The notes: generated from the letters alone by a model not told the origin. Counted from the stretch's first letter, positions 10,200-22,877 are shown. The stretch: 64,000 bases of DNA from Neodiprion pinetum (GCF_021155775.2 NC_060238.1:12965042-13029041); one strand, 5' to 3'. Made by a program: numbers and translations.

Positions 10200-11082
10200 T
10201 TTGATGTGTTATGTTTACGAAATTTTTTTTGTTCTTATATTGAGAAGCTGCTCCATTGGAGCAATAAATTATTTTTTCTATAGAAATCGAATTTTGAAAC
10301 TTCTCTCTCATAAATTTGATGAACTTTTTCCGAAATAAATGAACTGCAACTGCATTATGTTTCAGATGCTCGGAAATTATCACGAAACTAAAATGTCACA
10401 ACTGGTCGTCACCGTAACTTTTATAGTAAGCCACGATTGGATGAATAGTCGCCTATTTATTGCTCCAGTGAAACCCTTGCGTGGAATCTTGTACAACAAA
10501 TGCATAATTCTCAACGAAATTGCATACTACTAAAAATTGACCAATTTTCAAGCTGTCTTTCATCTTCTGCCAATAACTACTTTGCTGCTTCGCAATGAAA
10601 TCATGTGCAACCAATTTTGACAATTGATCACAGAGGTTATCTATAAAATCCTCGGACTTTTTGGTGAGTGTCTCCAAAGACGTTCGATCCACTGATATCC
10701 ACCGTATATAAGTAACATCGTTGATGAACTTATTCGCAAACGCTTCCTGCAATGATGTTTCGATGATATTCTCACCAGGACAATTCGAGGATTCTCCTAA
10801 ACGACACTGTAACTGTGATGGATTGCAAACGATTTGAGCTAAACAATGCTGATAGGCCGGAAAATTCACAGCTCCTTTCTTAAGTAAATCACTAATATTT
10901 GCGCCCATCGTCATCAGTTTTACATTTTGGTGATAGGTACAAACACACACGGTATGTGTGCCACTCGGTCCTGCCAAAATACATTCTTTCGGGCGCAACT
11001 CTGCAAATTTAGAAAAATCGATTTTTTTATCCGGATATCGATCACGGAACAATTGATACAATTCTCTCAGATTATTCGACAT
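10200..11082 (-). pseudogene. N-terminal part of a DNA transposase (repeated arthropod family, superfamily unassigned)
   Basis: A minus-strand frame starts M-S-N-N-L-R-E-L-Y-Q-L-F and contains C-V-C-T-Y-H-Q-N-V-K-L-M, typical of a family of large multicopy arthropod proteins annotated only as uncharacterised. A frameshift near 10460-10380 leads to a second frame with E-H-L-K-H-N-A-V-A-V-H and C-S-N-G-A-A-S-Q-Y-K-N-K-K-N-F. In this family the S-(D/N)-G-A-A-x-Q-Y-K-N motif is a likely catalytic-core segment, with Asn here where Asp is usual. The gene is cut at about 10200 by Copia sequence. It lies between long inverted repeats, so it is presumably the element's own transposase. The family link is from memory. 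Confidence 0.6.
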
Positions 11083-11183
11083 CAGATGCTCCTAAACCGA
11101 TATTTTTTTACCATTTCTTTCGACGATTACGCAGCTTCTTTGACCTGGTGTTATGCGACTGACCTCACTTCGATAAAATTCTA

Positions 11184-11817
11184 CTATGCGGATGACCAGT
11201 AGACGGATACGGAAGGGCAAAGGTGGTGGAATAACTATTTTCGTAGAATGGATGGCCCGTGTAAGTAGAAGAGCATGAAATAAAGTTTAACTCCACTTTA
11301 CGCAACACAGCGAGCTCGCGAGAGTAACGCTGACGTGGATCGGCGCGCGACGAGACGATTCTTTTTTTTTCTCCCGCCCAGGTATTCTTTCCGTAGATTT
11401 TTTTTTAAGAATGATGGAAAAGGATACAGGTATCTGAAAAAAAAATGTCTCCGTGAATAGTTGTGAGTACCGAGGAATTGGCAGCGAAATCGAGAAAAAA
11501 AAAAACACTGAAACAAGATTAAAAGAAATTATTTTTTTTTCAAATGAAATTCTTTGTATCGATGCGCATTCTTTTACAAAGAGAATGATTGCAGGATCAG
11601 TTCGCTCCGATGAATACTTTCGGAGATATAAATTTTCGAACATAGCGATGCAACAGTGGTTTACAAAAATTCACATAGCTCTAACTCCGCCATTTTTGAA
11701 AAAATTTTATAAACCTTAAAATGCTTTTTTTTTACATAGTACCATGGATATTTTGAATGGCGCAAAGATCCGTGAGTTGACGGTCTTTTTTTGAGTCAAG
11801 TGACGTGGACCCGCTCA
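11184..11817 (-). repeat. Right terminal inverted repeat of the 9.2 kb transposon
   Basis: Inverted partner of 2619-3253. Reading inward from 11817 it gives TGAGCGGGTCCACGTCACTT, the same order of blocks as the left end. Divergence from the left repeat is modest, so the element is old but not ancient. Confidence 0.88.
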
Positions 11818-14800
11818 CCTAACTATGTAAAATGTGATGTTCTTAATAAAATAATTCATCGTGTAGAAGTGAAACAAAACATATCAACTGGATTTCTCAT
11901 CTACATTTTCAAACAGTTAAAATAAAGCATCGATATCCAAGCTTTTGTTCACGAATGCAGTATTTCGTATTTTTGAATTCTCGATCAGAATCCTTGTAAC
12001 TTAAGAATATCTAATTTGATGAATACTCATTGTCAGTCCACAAATATGTCGTAATGACGTTGATAATAAGTAACAATGTTTAGCCAACCAGCCACTTCAT
12101 ATCACATAGAATTAATTGAAGTAACTTGAATACTTCCTCATCGAGTATTTTCAATTTGTTGAGTCGATTGAGAACGCATTTTTAGGATAATGATCTCTGA
12201 AAGAATGCTTTGCAGAGTTGTGCAGAAGAAAAATTTCAACCATACGGGTACAGAATACCTAATTATGTGCGCATTACACACTGCTATTAATTGTTCCCAT
12301 TAACCTGGCTTATTCTATCACTCTAACTTATCAGCGGCAGTTACATTCGACAGTTCAGTAGCATTTAATATTGGTTGGAGTGGTCTGTACGAAGGCGTTC
12401 TCAACATGACTAGGTTTTGACCCTACCATTCTTGGTTTGTAATTTTATTGAACGGAATTTTTTTTTTTTTTTTTGGTCTTCGTTGTATTTTTCTAACCGG
12501 TTTTTCAACTATAAATATTCATATGGTTTTATAGTTGGACCCTGTTTAATCGAATGATTATCAAAAATTAATTTTTTTGTTTTGATCAGTTCAACATACC
12601 GGTCCTATGATGTCATTACATCTGGACTGTTAGCCTCATGTCCTTTCCATTTTCCACAATTACTCCTTATCGATTGATTCCACTTGCTAACTCTCGCACA
12701 ATCCTTGTAGTAACCTTATAGTCTCTGTCCCGTTCTTCTATTTCCATCCAGCCTCAAGCTAGGACTTTATACTTTTGTTCCCCACTGTTCTGAATTTTAG
12801 TACCTTTCCGGCATCGATATTTTTATATTTTAACTAATTCGCTTCTAATGCATCCTTCATCAGGTACAGTCTGAGTCCATTATTGAACCAATTACCGTCT
12901 AATCTATCCTTCATAAAGTACACTTTCAGTCCATCATTTAACCGATTGAGGAAATAGTACTTGTAAAAAAACCTTTTTCCTATCAATGCGAAGAATCTGA
13001 ACAAATTCAGGCAGGTACCTTCAACTCAAGGAAACAGATACGCAATAAATCGATGAGAAACCAGGAACCATTCATGAGATGAAAATATTTCTTCGTTTAA
13101 AAATTTGAATACATTCAAAATCTGACGCTTGTTATTTATAAACTGTTTCTTGAACGAAGGTGCCAATTTTTAGGGTCCTATGCTGTTTGATGTAGAAGCT
13201 TATCTATGAAAAGAGAAAGAAAGTCATTTTTCATTGACGCCAGGTCTCTATTTGAGTAATCTCACATAAACATGCCTGAGTATGCTATACATATAGTTTG
13301 CATGTATTACAAGCCGAAATTAAAATGTCAGTCACAAGTTAAATGAAGTGAATTTAGGGCTGCAAAGATTTCATTAGTCGATTTTATTGTTCTGGAAGAA
13401 CCCTGTAAGAGATTACCCGTTTTAAATTTAAATTTAATTTACTCTGAATTCTAATGTTCGATTCGTTCAGGTTTCTCGTTTAACTCGCCACTATTTGTGC
13501 ATATGATTATTTCGGGTAGTACGAACCGTCGCTATACGTGGTTGAAATAAATCTCTCTACAAAACACTTCAATTTAAAATACACATTTTGTTTAAAATAG
13601 TTAGAAAGCTTCTGTGTACCGCGGAACACGTTTACTTCTTCTTATCCAATAGTTATTAGCATTCTTCAATTTTCATTTCCCAAAGTATTCTCTCTTATAA
13701 AAACCGCCCTACTCTCGATCTCCTTCTAAGCTGCGTTATAGTTCTCAGCGGCCGTCTAAATTCTGTCATCGATCGCCATAAGTGGACACTTTCGCTCCCA
13801 TGATTCTACACCACTGAACCAGCTACTGCGGAACGACGTTTGGCTGTCTACATCTCGGTATCATAACTCAAGAATGGAATCGGCAATCTCTTATCTACAT
13901 ACTACCTTCATTCAATTGAATCATTGCGTTGTATTGAGTGCCGTGCATCCAGTCTTACATTGCATTCAATGATGATCACTAATCGAATATCATCACTTTT
14001 GTGTGCTTTCCGGCTGGAACCTCGTCTTGGCAAACTCGAAGCTGATCCTCCTCTTGCTGGCTACCCTTTAGTCTCAGATTCAATATCCAATATGCCACGT
14101 ATCTAAAGGTTTTTCGACTACGGTCTCATCAGTGATGACCAGTTGGCCCTGCTACCTCACAGATCAATAGTTTCACGAAAAATTACTCATTCTCTCTAAT
14201 CTAAGATTATATTGAATGAACTTTCTTTGCAATAGTTTTTGCAGTCAACCCTGGCTCCAATGACCAAAACCAGATCTACGTGCATTTTAAACACATTCAT
14301 CAAGTAATAGCAAGTTCTCGATCAATTCTTAGCGTTAGGTTTTATAAAGGTCTTATTTGTTCGTAAGATTGTTTACTTACGGTTGCAATAGGAATACCTG
14401 AGTTCGGAGTTTCTGAATCTAAGAGTTATCATACTATTCGATGTTTAATTTCGTTCTGGAGTTTAGAATGATTCTCTACTGTCTGAAGTTTAATTAAATT
14501 TTTTATTCTTCGATGTTAAATTACATTCCGATTTCTGTCTTACGAGATTTCTGAAGCGATGGGAGTGGGAGGAGTTTGAGAAGCAGCGCTTCATTTGTGA
14601 GCTAGGTTCTTTAATAATTCAGGACAAGACGATTGGTCTATAAGGGCAAATTGACGTGTGCTGACAGGAAATCTTGTCTATTTGCGTTTCCAGAGATAAA
14701 GGATGTTGTGAAATGCTTAGAAATTTCTTGTCTGACGCTTTTCCTGTTTCAGAATGCAGGTTTACCTTATTTGTCTCATTGGGTCTGAGATCTGTTGCAA

Positions 14801-14892
14801 CAGTTTATTATTTGATATTTGAGACTACGCATTCTATGTGCAGGCTAATGTTGAAAGATATGCTATTCAAATGTGAACGTATATAAATACTA
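11818..14892. other. AT-rich non-coding DNA, no gene recognised
   Basis: About 3 kb with frequent stops in all frames. Poly-T runs occur near 12460. Short open frames near 13924 and 14674 have no recognisable motif and no convincing splice context. Intron or intergenic. Confidence 0.5.
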
Positions 14893-15715
14893 GGGTGGGT
14901 CAAATAAAATGACTATTTTTTTTCCCCACGACATAATGAAAAATTGATTGTATGGCATCTCAAAAAAACCCTCTGCAAGTATTAGCCCTTCATATTTAAA
15001 TTAAAAGGTCCCTCATCGCAGATATGTATTTCCCATTTAAATAACATGGGAGAATTTTTTTTTGTTTAATTTGCCATTTTATGAGGCTTTCACCAACGAG
15101 GTTAGGAGAGTCTTTTTAGTACGATTCTGTAGAACTTTTGATGCTCTAGAAAAAAGCTCTCTTGTATCTAATCGATAAAAGTAACCATTCAAAAAATAAT
15201 CGCTGTTAAACCTTTAATTTAAATCGATTTCAATACTGTTGAAATTATTAAGCTAAGAAATGTAATTGGTTTTGAAGTTCTTCATCATATTTATTTGAAA
15301 ACAATTAGTAACATATAATTATTCTTATTGGTAACTAAAATTCAAAAAAATTTGGAATTTATGTACTAAAGACATGGTAAGTCGAATCCAGAGCTAATTA
15401 TTACCGATTATCTTTTGAACGGTTACTTTTATCGATTAGACACAAGAGAGCTTTTTTGTAGAGTATCAAAAGTTCTACAGAAATCTACTAAAAAGACTCT
15501 CCTAACCTCGACGGTTAAAGCCTCATGAAATTCCAAATTAAAAAAAAAAAAAATTCTCCCATGTTATTTAAATGGGAAATACATATCTGCGATGAGGGAC
15601 CTTTTAATTTAAATATGAAGGGCTAATACTTGCAGAGGGTTTTTTTGAGATGCCATACAATCAATTTTTTATTATATCGAGGGAAAAAAAAATAGTCATT
15701 TTATTTGACCCACCC
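14893..15715. mobile_element. 823-bp foldback MITE with TA target duplications
   Basis: Starts GGGTGGGTCAAATAAAATGA and ends in its complement TCATTTTATTTGACCCACCC, flanked by TA at 14891-14892 and 15716-15717. The arms are about 310 bp (14893-15207 and 15404-15715) around a loop of about 195 bp. They share blocks such as TCCCTCATCGCAGATATGTA and the TAGGAGAGTC / GACTCTCCTA pair. No coding capacity. TA duplication suggests mobilisation by a Tc1/mariner/pogo-type transposase. Confidence 0.9.
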
Positions 15716-17691
15716 TAATATATATGTCGTATCGCCGTGGAAATCAAGGTTTTAAAACAGCGTTCTCGATTTCTCGCTCGCCGATGTTTACTAAGACTCA
15801 ATTATCAGGTGCCATGTGATAGAGTCGCGCACCGCGCGCTGTTTATGTGATCGCTGGCTAGGAATCAATAAGGGTTCTTAGAAGAACCTACCACGGTGGT
15901 AATGCGTGGTGCACTGGTGCATGGACCACGAGTGGGTTGTGTCACGGAGAGGCCAAGAAATGAGGAGTGGGAGACAGCTCTCCGGGTTATACTTTCTTGG
16001 TCATTGGTTACGACAAGACGTTTTCAATCAGAACAGGCTCTCCGTGATACAATCTACTAGCATTGCTACCGAGTGGTTCAATTTTATATTCTATCATTCT
16101 TGTATCAAAGCTTAATAAAAGGCATGTGAGCTGTGTCACTGTGGCAGTCAGTAAAGTACAACGTTTTTCTATTCTTTGTCATTTTTTTATATACCAGACG
16201 CGTGACATACGTTCAGGTCATTAGATCCTGACAAGTAAACCTATTCGTTACCCTGAACGTATTATCGTATCTGACATATACACATATATACTGCTTAGCA
16301 TTGAGTAGTTACGAGTTGGGTTTTACTTGATAACGGATGGTATGATGCATACAAATTATGAATGCAATAGGACTTTACACTATGATGATAACTATGTAGA
16401 TGTGTAGATGCAAATCTGAGAACTTACGGTGTAACGATATTACATGCGAGTCACATAGAATATAAAGTAATTCGTATGTACGCGCCTTAAGCACATACAA
16501 CGTTTCAAAATAAAGGGCAAACGCTTAACTCTAGGTGTCACGTCGGTCAAGATCACCTATCCGGTGAAATAAGTGTAACCCTCTCTCTCTGCGAGCCGGG
16601 GTCGAAGCGAACGGTCGATATAAAGTCTAGTCCTGTCATATTCACATTCTTATAATTTCGTTAACATTTGGGAAAACAAAACAAGCCAAAAAAAAAAAAA
16701 AAAAAAAAAATTTGAGACGACGATTCATACAAGAAGTGTAACCCAACGCAATCCCAATCTTTCGGAGCCTGTGAGCCTAAAGAACAAATCCAAATATCTG
16801 ATCGACGAACGACCACGCAGTATAATCGGTGAAGATCGATTCTATAAAAGGAATATCAAAGAACTTCAACATCCATGATCATCTACGGAGCCGTTAGGCC
16901 ACCTCTCTTCATCAGAGATATTCCGAGCTAAGTCATCTTTTCATTACTGATTTGTAGGTGGATTGTGCCACAAATCTGTAATAGCCTTCTTAAGTCAGTA
17001 TTTTATATCTTCGTCTGTTAACTTTATTGTAATCTCACCATAATTTAGAGTCCTTTGTCAGTAGATTCATTCTTTCACTAGAATCATTTTTAAATTTGAA
17101 CCATAAAGGAAAAGAGAGCCAGTCTTTCGTTAATATGGTACAAAAATTTTACCAGAATAATTATATACAAAACGTCGGTAATCGCATTGAGTAATTTTAA
17201 CGTGTGAATGAAAGAGTGAATGAGATTTTCTATGATTGCCTGTTCTTTTAAAAGGTTATACCAAAACTCAAATAATCTGTGTTCTACATTGTTTCCTCCT
17301 GATTTAATGTATTTTGTTTATTGAATATATGTAGATTTCTAATATAACATAAAATCAAAACGTATCGGTTGAACCTCAAAAAAAAAAAAAAAAAAACCGT
17401 TACAACGGTAAGACCGTGTAAGTCACCGTTATGGTAATTTCAACTCTTATGGAATATTAGGGACGTTGCCTACCGAGCTCGCGCGGGAACTTTGACTTCC
17501 CGCGCGACTCAAGCCAGGCGGCCAAGGGGCAGAGTGGGCGGGACTTAAGTCCATGCCCCTCGCGTACTATGGGCCCCCACTCTGCACTCCGTTGGAACCA
17601 GGCCACTTGAACGTTCTGAAGTTTTGACGTGCGAGGAATATAACTAGAAGCCCGTATGAGTTTCGCGTGTACTGAGTAAATACATTGCCAT
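15716..17691. other. Non-coding DNA with poly-A tracts and a GC-rich hairpin
   Basis: No gene supported. Poly-A tracts lie at about 16687-16710 and 17380-17395. A G+C-rich block at 17456-17640 differs in composition from its surroundings. It contains a perfect 10-bp stem, CGCGCGGGAA (17480-17489) with TTCCCGCGCG (17497-17506), around a 7-nt loop. An AATAAA near 16112 could belong to an old LTR, but ends were not found. Confidence 0.45.
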
Positions 17692-18449
17692 TAGGGATGG
17701 GCGATCTCAAGCAAAAGATCGATTCTCAGAATCGATTCGAATTGATTTTGGAAAAATCGATTCGAATTGATTTTGGAAAAATCGATCCGTCCAAAAAATC
17801 GGATATAAGAGATTGATCTACAGAAGATTGACAGTTATTTTTACATTTTAGTTTAACTGGAAACCGGTAGTTATATTGGAGATTGAAAATCGTGTCACAC
17901 AAATGTAGAACTTATTCAACAGTTTTGATATTTAACAATAGTTTGCTGTGGGTCATATTTGCTTATCACAGCAACAGTTCTCATATAGATATTACACAAA
18001 CCCAGCCGACTAGGTGCAAAGCTTTTATCATTAGTTGTGATATTAGATTTATTCAGCGCTAGAAATTGGTCGATTCTTTTGTGTTCTCAAACCTATATCT
18101 CTCGATCTAATGAAGAAGTTCTGTCCCGCGTGAATAAATGAAGAAGATGATTTTAATAGCAACAGGTAAAACATATTATAATAACAATAGTATACGCATG
18201 AAGTTGACAGTGGGGTGAGATGCCGAAAACAAAACAAAAAGCATCTAGCAAACAAAACTTCCTATATTCATAACAAGATGTGCGCTGAGAAGTCGAACAT
18301 GGAGTATTTTCAAATAAAATCACTTCATAATAAAGTTGCTGTTGCTATAAAGTTAGTGTCAAGCAATTGACAGCTGTCATCGGCTGTTTATGACAGTCTT
18401 TGACAAATGTCTTTATAGTTATCTGTTTTTGACACACAAAAAATAAATA

Positions 18450-18868
18450 TGCAAACAAAAATTATCAAGATGATTCCCGACGGGACTTGTCTTTTTAGCG
18501 CGTTGGTGTATGGTGTACACGGCACTCAAGATCGACACGCAGAGGTGAGACTGAGTATCGTTTCAAATATAGTTGATAATTGGTCTACATTTGCGGGTTT
18601 TATTACAGGTAATGAGTAAAACGGTGCCGTTATTAGGTCACCTGGTGATGAAAAATCACAGATGAATAAAAATAGAATTAACGAGAAGCAGAATTAGCTG
18701 CAGCTGCGGACATTTTTAAGATATGTTTAATCGTTTATCGCGGAGATCAAATTCATTCACACCAAATCGAATCCCAAGATGAAAGACAATTCTCGCTACT
18801 CTTCACTGGCGACGGAGACAGTGGACACTTTGATGTCTTGCAGAACCAAAATAAAATTCAGATAGTGA
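18450..18868 (+). pseudogene. OTU-type cysteine protease domain of the Helitron
   Basis: The frame begins near ATGCAAACAAAAATT and reads I-P-D-G-T-C-L-F-S-A-L-V-Y-G. D-G-T-C-L-F is the OTU catalytic Asp/Cys signature. About 120 codons later D-S-G-H-F-D-V-L supplies the expected catalytic His block (H-[FY]-D-V-L). A stop near 18617 and further breaks disable it. Known: OTU domains are deubiquitinase-type proteases, and many animal Helitrons carry one upstream of Rep. A 43-bp segment covering the His block end (TTTTGATGTCTTGCAGAA) is duplicated in tandem at about 18830-18917. Confidence 0.72.
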
Positions 18869-18917
18869 GTAATTTTGATGTCTTGCAGAATCAAAATAAA
18901 ATTCAGATAGTGAGTAA
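18830..18917 (+). repeat. 43-bp tandem duplication in the Helitron
   Basis: The block from TTTGATGTCTTGCAGAA to CAGATAGTGAGTAA occurs twice with one base difference. It immediately follows the OTU His block. Confidence 0.85.
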
Positions 18918-19784
18918 TAAGTATCAAAAGTAACAAGCAAATGATAGTGAATCTGAATATATCACCAAACAGTCAAAAGGACAGCCGTTATTTACGTTGG
19001 CAATGGAGAAAGGAGGAGTTTCAATCAGTAGACAAGGCAATGGAGGCGGTGGATGGTCAGACGTATCACAAAAGACAAAGGAAATTAAATTGTAGGTGCA
19101 AATAACCAAATAAGCCATAGAATAATATCAAACAAATATTCGTACAACCAGGCAAGAGGACGACCAGGATTAATGTTGACCACAAAAGAAAAAGGTGTTT
19201 TGCGGAGTGAACACCAACGCAAATGTAGAGAAAAAAATAATATAAAAAAAGTGATTTTGGAGAATAATAGGCACAGTGGTAGCAAAAATAATTCAGCAAT
19301 GGTGAGTGGTAACCAAAATAATTCAGCGAAGGGTGTCGAAAAATTAGAAGAATCAATTATGATTATTGATTTGGAAAATAAATCAAGAGGACGATGAACC
19401 AATATTATAGACATAGAAAAAAGAAAAATTAGACGACGAGAACAGCAGCGAAATTATAGGAAAGTGAACAAAAAATATCATACTCGCAAACATGTCAGCA
19501 TAAGTGATGAAACAGAACTCGAGGAGAGTGAAGAAATATCAAGTCAAGAAGATAGATCGATATCAATGGAGAAAGAACACCAATTCTCAACCAACGAACT
19601 GCAGAAGCTTGGATTGATGAAAAAAAAAAGTAAGCACAGAAGGAATTGAACTGGACAGCAAGAGACAACGAGTAGATGAAACGACAGACGAAAAAGAAGT
19701 GTATCAACGACTTATGAGCAAAAATAACGTATCTGAAATTCATGTTTGTGAAGTAATATTAAGTGACTTCAGTGACTATATTAA

Positions 19785-20270
19785 GTGAACTACACGTCGA
19801 CATCGACGGAGAAGGAACTGTCTGTATTTAGCCAAACAATAGAAGATAGCAGAGACAGGTTGGAATTAGACAGAAAGAGAGAACGAGTGGAAGTAATGAA
19901 TAGTGAACCAGTACTTTCTAAGCGAACTCGCCTAAGAATAATTGCTGAGCATCGTTACAACGGGGATATTGAAAAAAGCATTTTCAAAACTGTGGAGCAA
20001 CTAGACATGGGTGAAATGAAAGTAAAATGTAAACATTGCAATGCAGAAAGGTTCAAATATGAAACAGGAAGGGTGGCAAATAATTGCTGTCATGGAGGAA
20101 AAATAACATTACCACCAATAACGGAATATCCTTATGTATTTCTACGTCTGCAAGAAGGGAATGACGAAGTATCAAGACACTTCAGACAACATATACGACC
20201 ATACAATGATGCGTTTGCGTTTGCATCATTCAATTGCACCGTGGCAGATCTGGGGAATGAAGGACGATAA
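19785..20270 (+). pseudogene. Helitron protein N-terminal region with CxxC pair
   Basis: A 161-codon frame containing K-C-K-H-C-N-A-E-R-F-K-Y-E, then C-C-H-G-G-K, then Y-P-Y-V-F-L-R and F-A-S-F. This is the zinc-binding region that precedes the Helitron_like_N domain in animal Helitron proteins. It ends in a stop at 20268-20270, short of the family continuation, and the next fragment starts in a frame with a GTG codon at 20291. Together they represent one broken gene. The upstream frames at 19173-19650 (K/E/N-rich) probably belong to the same protein. Confidence 0.7.
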
Positions 20271-20290
20271 GTGATGAAAATAATCGGGGA

Positions 20291-22156
20291 GTGAGTTACA
20301 AAATATCTACCAGTTTAGAGACCGCAAACAATAACCGACCGAGATACAGACAAATTCACATCTACGACGCACAAACTCAGCTAGCGCTGAGAGAAAATAA
20401 CGAAAGAAGAGCAAACCTGTTAGAAATTATTGGTAGACTGATAATAGATATCAATCCTTATGCAGCAAATTCTAAAACACTGTACGAGCGATTTGTTAAG
20501 GGACAAAGCCTGGTGAAATTAAACTTTGGTGCACTCAAGGAAGACGATAGACGGCGGTACAATGCGCCAACCTGTGGTGAGCTAGCAGCTCTAATCGTTT
20601 CAAATTACGGGGCAGTATCTGAAAATATAAAAGTACAAGTATTTCCAAAACAAGATCGTGCAGTTGGATATGTGCCGAAATATTCGCATCACGTTGATCC
20701 AATGACTTTTCCATTACTATTTCCGAGTGGTGATTTAGAATGGAGCTATAATATGAAACACATAGGAATAAACAAGACGTTCTCTCCTATTCAATACTAT
20801 GGACATCGATTGGCCTCACGTCGAGGTGAAGCACAGAATCAGTTGTTGCGAAGCAGACGATTGACACACCACTATGTGATTCACGCATATCTGACAATCG
20901 AATCGCAGCGTTTATTATTTTTAAGAAATAATCAGAAACAACTGCGTGTAGAATTTTACAAGGGAATGATGGATCACATAACAAATAGTGAAGCGAATAC
21001 GTCGGATCGAACAAGACTTGGGAACCAAATGATTTTACCCTCAACATTTTCCGGCAGCATGCGACATATGCAACAGCAGAACCAAGATGCAATGGCAATA
21101 ACAAGGAAAGTTGGACGACCGGATTTATTTATCACAATGATATGTCATCGTAAGTGGCCGGAAATATGTAGAGTATTAAAAGATTTTCATACGGGTACCA
21201 CTGCAAACGACATTCCAACAATAGCTTGTCAAATATTTAACATACGGCTACAACAGGCACTAAAGGAAATCGAAAGCGGTTCAGTATTTGGGAAAATTAA
21301 AGGATACGTATACACAATTGAATTTCAGAAGAGAGGCTCACCGCATGCTCACATACTATTTATCTTAAATAACAATGACGAACTTTTGATTCCAGAAGCA
21401 ATAGATAGTTTAATATCTGCAGAAATACCGGACAAACAAATACAGCAACAACTTCATCAATCTATCACATCCCACATGCTACACGGCCCTCACACATCCA
21501 AAATACCATGCTGGAATTCGGTAACGAAGTCATGCTCAAAGAAATTCACGAAAGACTTAGTGGAAAACACTGATATAAGTGGTGGCGATTTTCCAAAGTA
21601 TCGCAGACGAAAAAATACAGACGTAAACTATTACCGCAACCGCGTGAAAGAAAGAAATATCCAAGTAGACATCAGCATGGTTGTGCCTCACAATCCATAC
21701 CTACTTGCGAAGTACGACTGCCACATGAACGTAGAATATTGTGTGTCAATAATGGCTATTAAGTGTGTCTTCAAGTACATGCACAAGGGACATAATCGTG
21801 CAAGAGTACAGATAACTGATTCAAACAGCGAGAGTGATGGTCAGCCAATAATCAACGAAATACAGGATTATGTAGATTCGCGTTACGTAAGACTGATTAA
21901 AGCAGCTTGGCGTATACTAGAACTGCCAATGCATGGACGAAGTTATGCAGTCACACTCTTACCTGTTTACCTACCGGGGCAGCAATACGCAACGTTTGAG
22001 GAAGGTAGAGAAGTCGAAGCTGCTACAAATGAAAAAAAGTGGCGAACTCATCTTATTGCATGGTTTGAATTGAACAGCATAGATGAAATAGCAAGAAATA
22101 TAACTTACGCGAACACGCCAGATTACTATTCGTTTCAAGAAGCAACAAAAACGTAG
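20291..22156 (+). pseudogene. Helitron Rep (HUH nuclease) domain
   Basis: A 621-codon frame with the Helitron_like_N region (V-P-K-Y-S-H-H-V-D-P-M, T-F-P-L-L-F-P-S-G). The Rep metal-binding motif R-G-S-P-H-A-H-I-L-F is at residues 349-358 (HxH at 352 and 354). The tyrosine motif region K-C-V-F-K-Y-M-H-K-G is at 491-500. Animal Helitrons normally read K-Y-x-x-K-Y there, so the first catalytic Tyr is Cys (codon TGT instead of TAT) and only Tyr496 remains. Known: Rep nicks and joins single strands in rolling-circle transposition. The frame ends at an in-frame TAG, and recognisable sequence continues at 22157-22600. Confidence 0.88.
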
Positions 22157-22636
22157 AAAAAAAGAAAAATCGCATGTAAAGTAGTTAGCAGAATGACAAA
22201 TGTTTCACCAAGGGATGCAGAAAGATTTCACCTCAAACTAATCCTTGGACATGCGACAAATGCTAGGAGTTTTATAGATTTACGCACTGTAAACGGGAAA
22301 GAATGAAACATATCTGGAGATGCTGCAGTGAATATGGGTTTAACTGCGACAAATGACGAAGCTTTCAAGATATTCGACGAAGCTGGTTCAATACTTATGT
22401 CGAAACGGTTACGTCATTTATTTGTGTGGTATCTAATCGGTGAAATGCCATCAAACGTGATAGATTCATGCAACGCGTACAAGAAAGCACTATCTGAAGA
22501 CTTCGTGGATCAGCATGAAGATACAGCACTATGTGAAATTGATCATCTTCTCAGAGCTGAAGCAAGATCATGTGCAGATTTTTACAAACCAGGCACAGTA
22601 GACTCTATATGTTTATATGTATATATGTATACGTAG
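22157..22636 (+). pseudogene. Helitron region between Rep and helicase, truncated
   Basis: Continuation after the stop at 22154: R-M-T-N-V-S-P-R-D-A-E-R-F-H-L-K and G-A-x-S-F-x-D-L-R-T-V-N-G-like text, then a stop, then F-D-E-A-G-S-I-L-M-S-K-R-L-R-H-L-F and C-E-I-D-H-L-L. This is the canonical linker that leads into the PIF1 helicase of Helitron proteins. It dissolves near 22600 into (TATG)-rich sequence, so the helicase is absent. Confidence 0.75.
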
Positions 22637-22877
22637 AAAAAATCTGAAGATAATAACTATAGCAAAATAAGTCGCCAAATGCAAGTGGGGTTGCATGGCA
22701 TCGGCGGTTTTGTACATGTGAGTGTATTCGTTTACTAAAACAATCTGAGCAGGCCTGAATAAAGAGCCAATAGCAATGTCGGGTTGATCGGAAACACCCG
22801 ATCAACAATTGCAGACCTGTCATCAAATCAACATAAACGAATTCACCTGTCTAATAGGCAATGTATAAGGAAATAGT

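Larger units (their letters stand above)
2619..11817 (-). mobile_element. 9.2 kb DNA transposon with ~0.64 kb terminal inverted repeats, carrying nested Copia and solo LTR
   Basis: The ends TGAGCGGGTCCAC (2619) and its complement GTGGACCCGCTCA (to 11817) start near-identical inverted repeats running inward to about 3253 and 11184. Between them lies a broken transposase gene on the minus strand. Its N-terminal part is at 10200-11082 and a C-terminal part near 3447-3700. They are separated by a Copia retrotransposon of about 6.4 kb that itself contains a solo LTR. Without the nested DNA the element would be about 2.8 kb. Flanks (TACC on the left, CCTA on the right) show no convincing target duplication. 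The superfamily is not certain. Confidence 0.82.

Noticed and set aside
13924..14106. Possible small host exon (60 codons)
   Set aside because: No flanking splice consensus that fits and no recognisable motif. Similar-length frames occur by chance in this AT-rich stretch.
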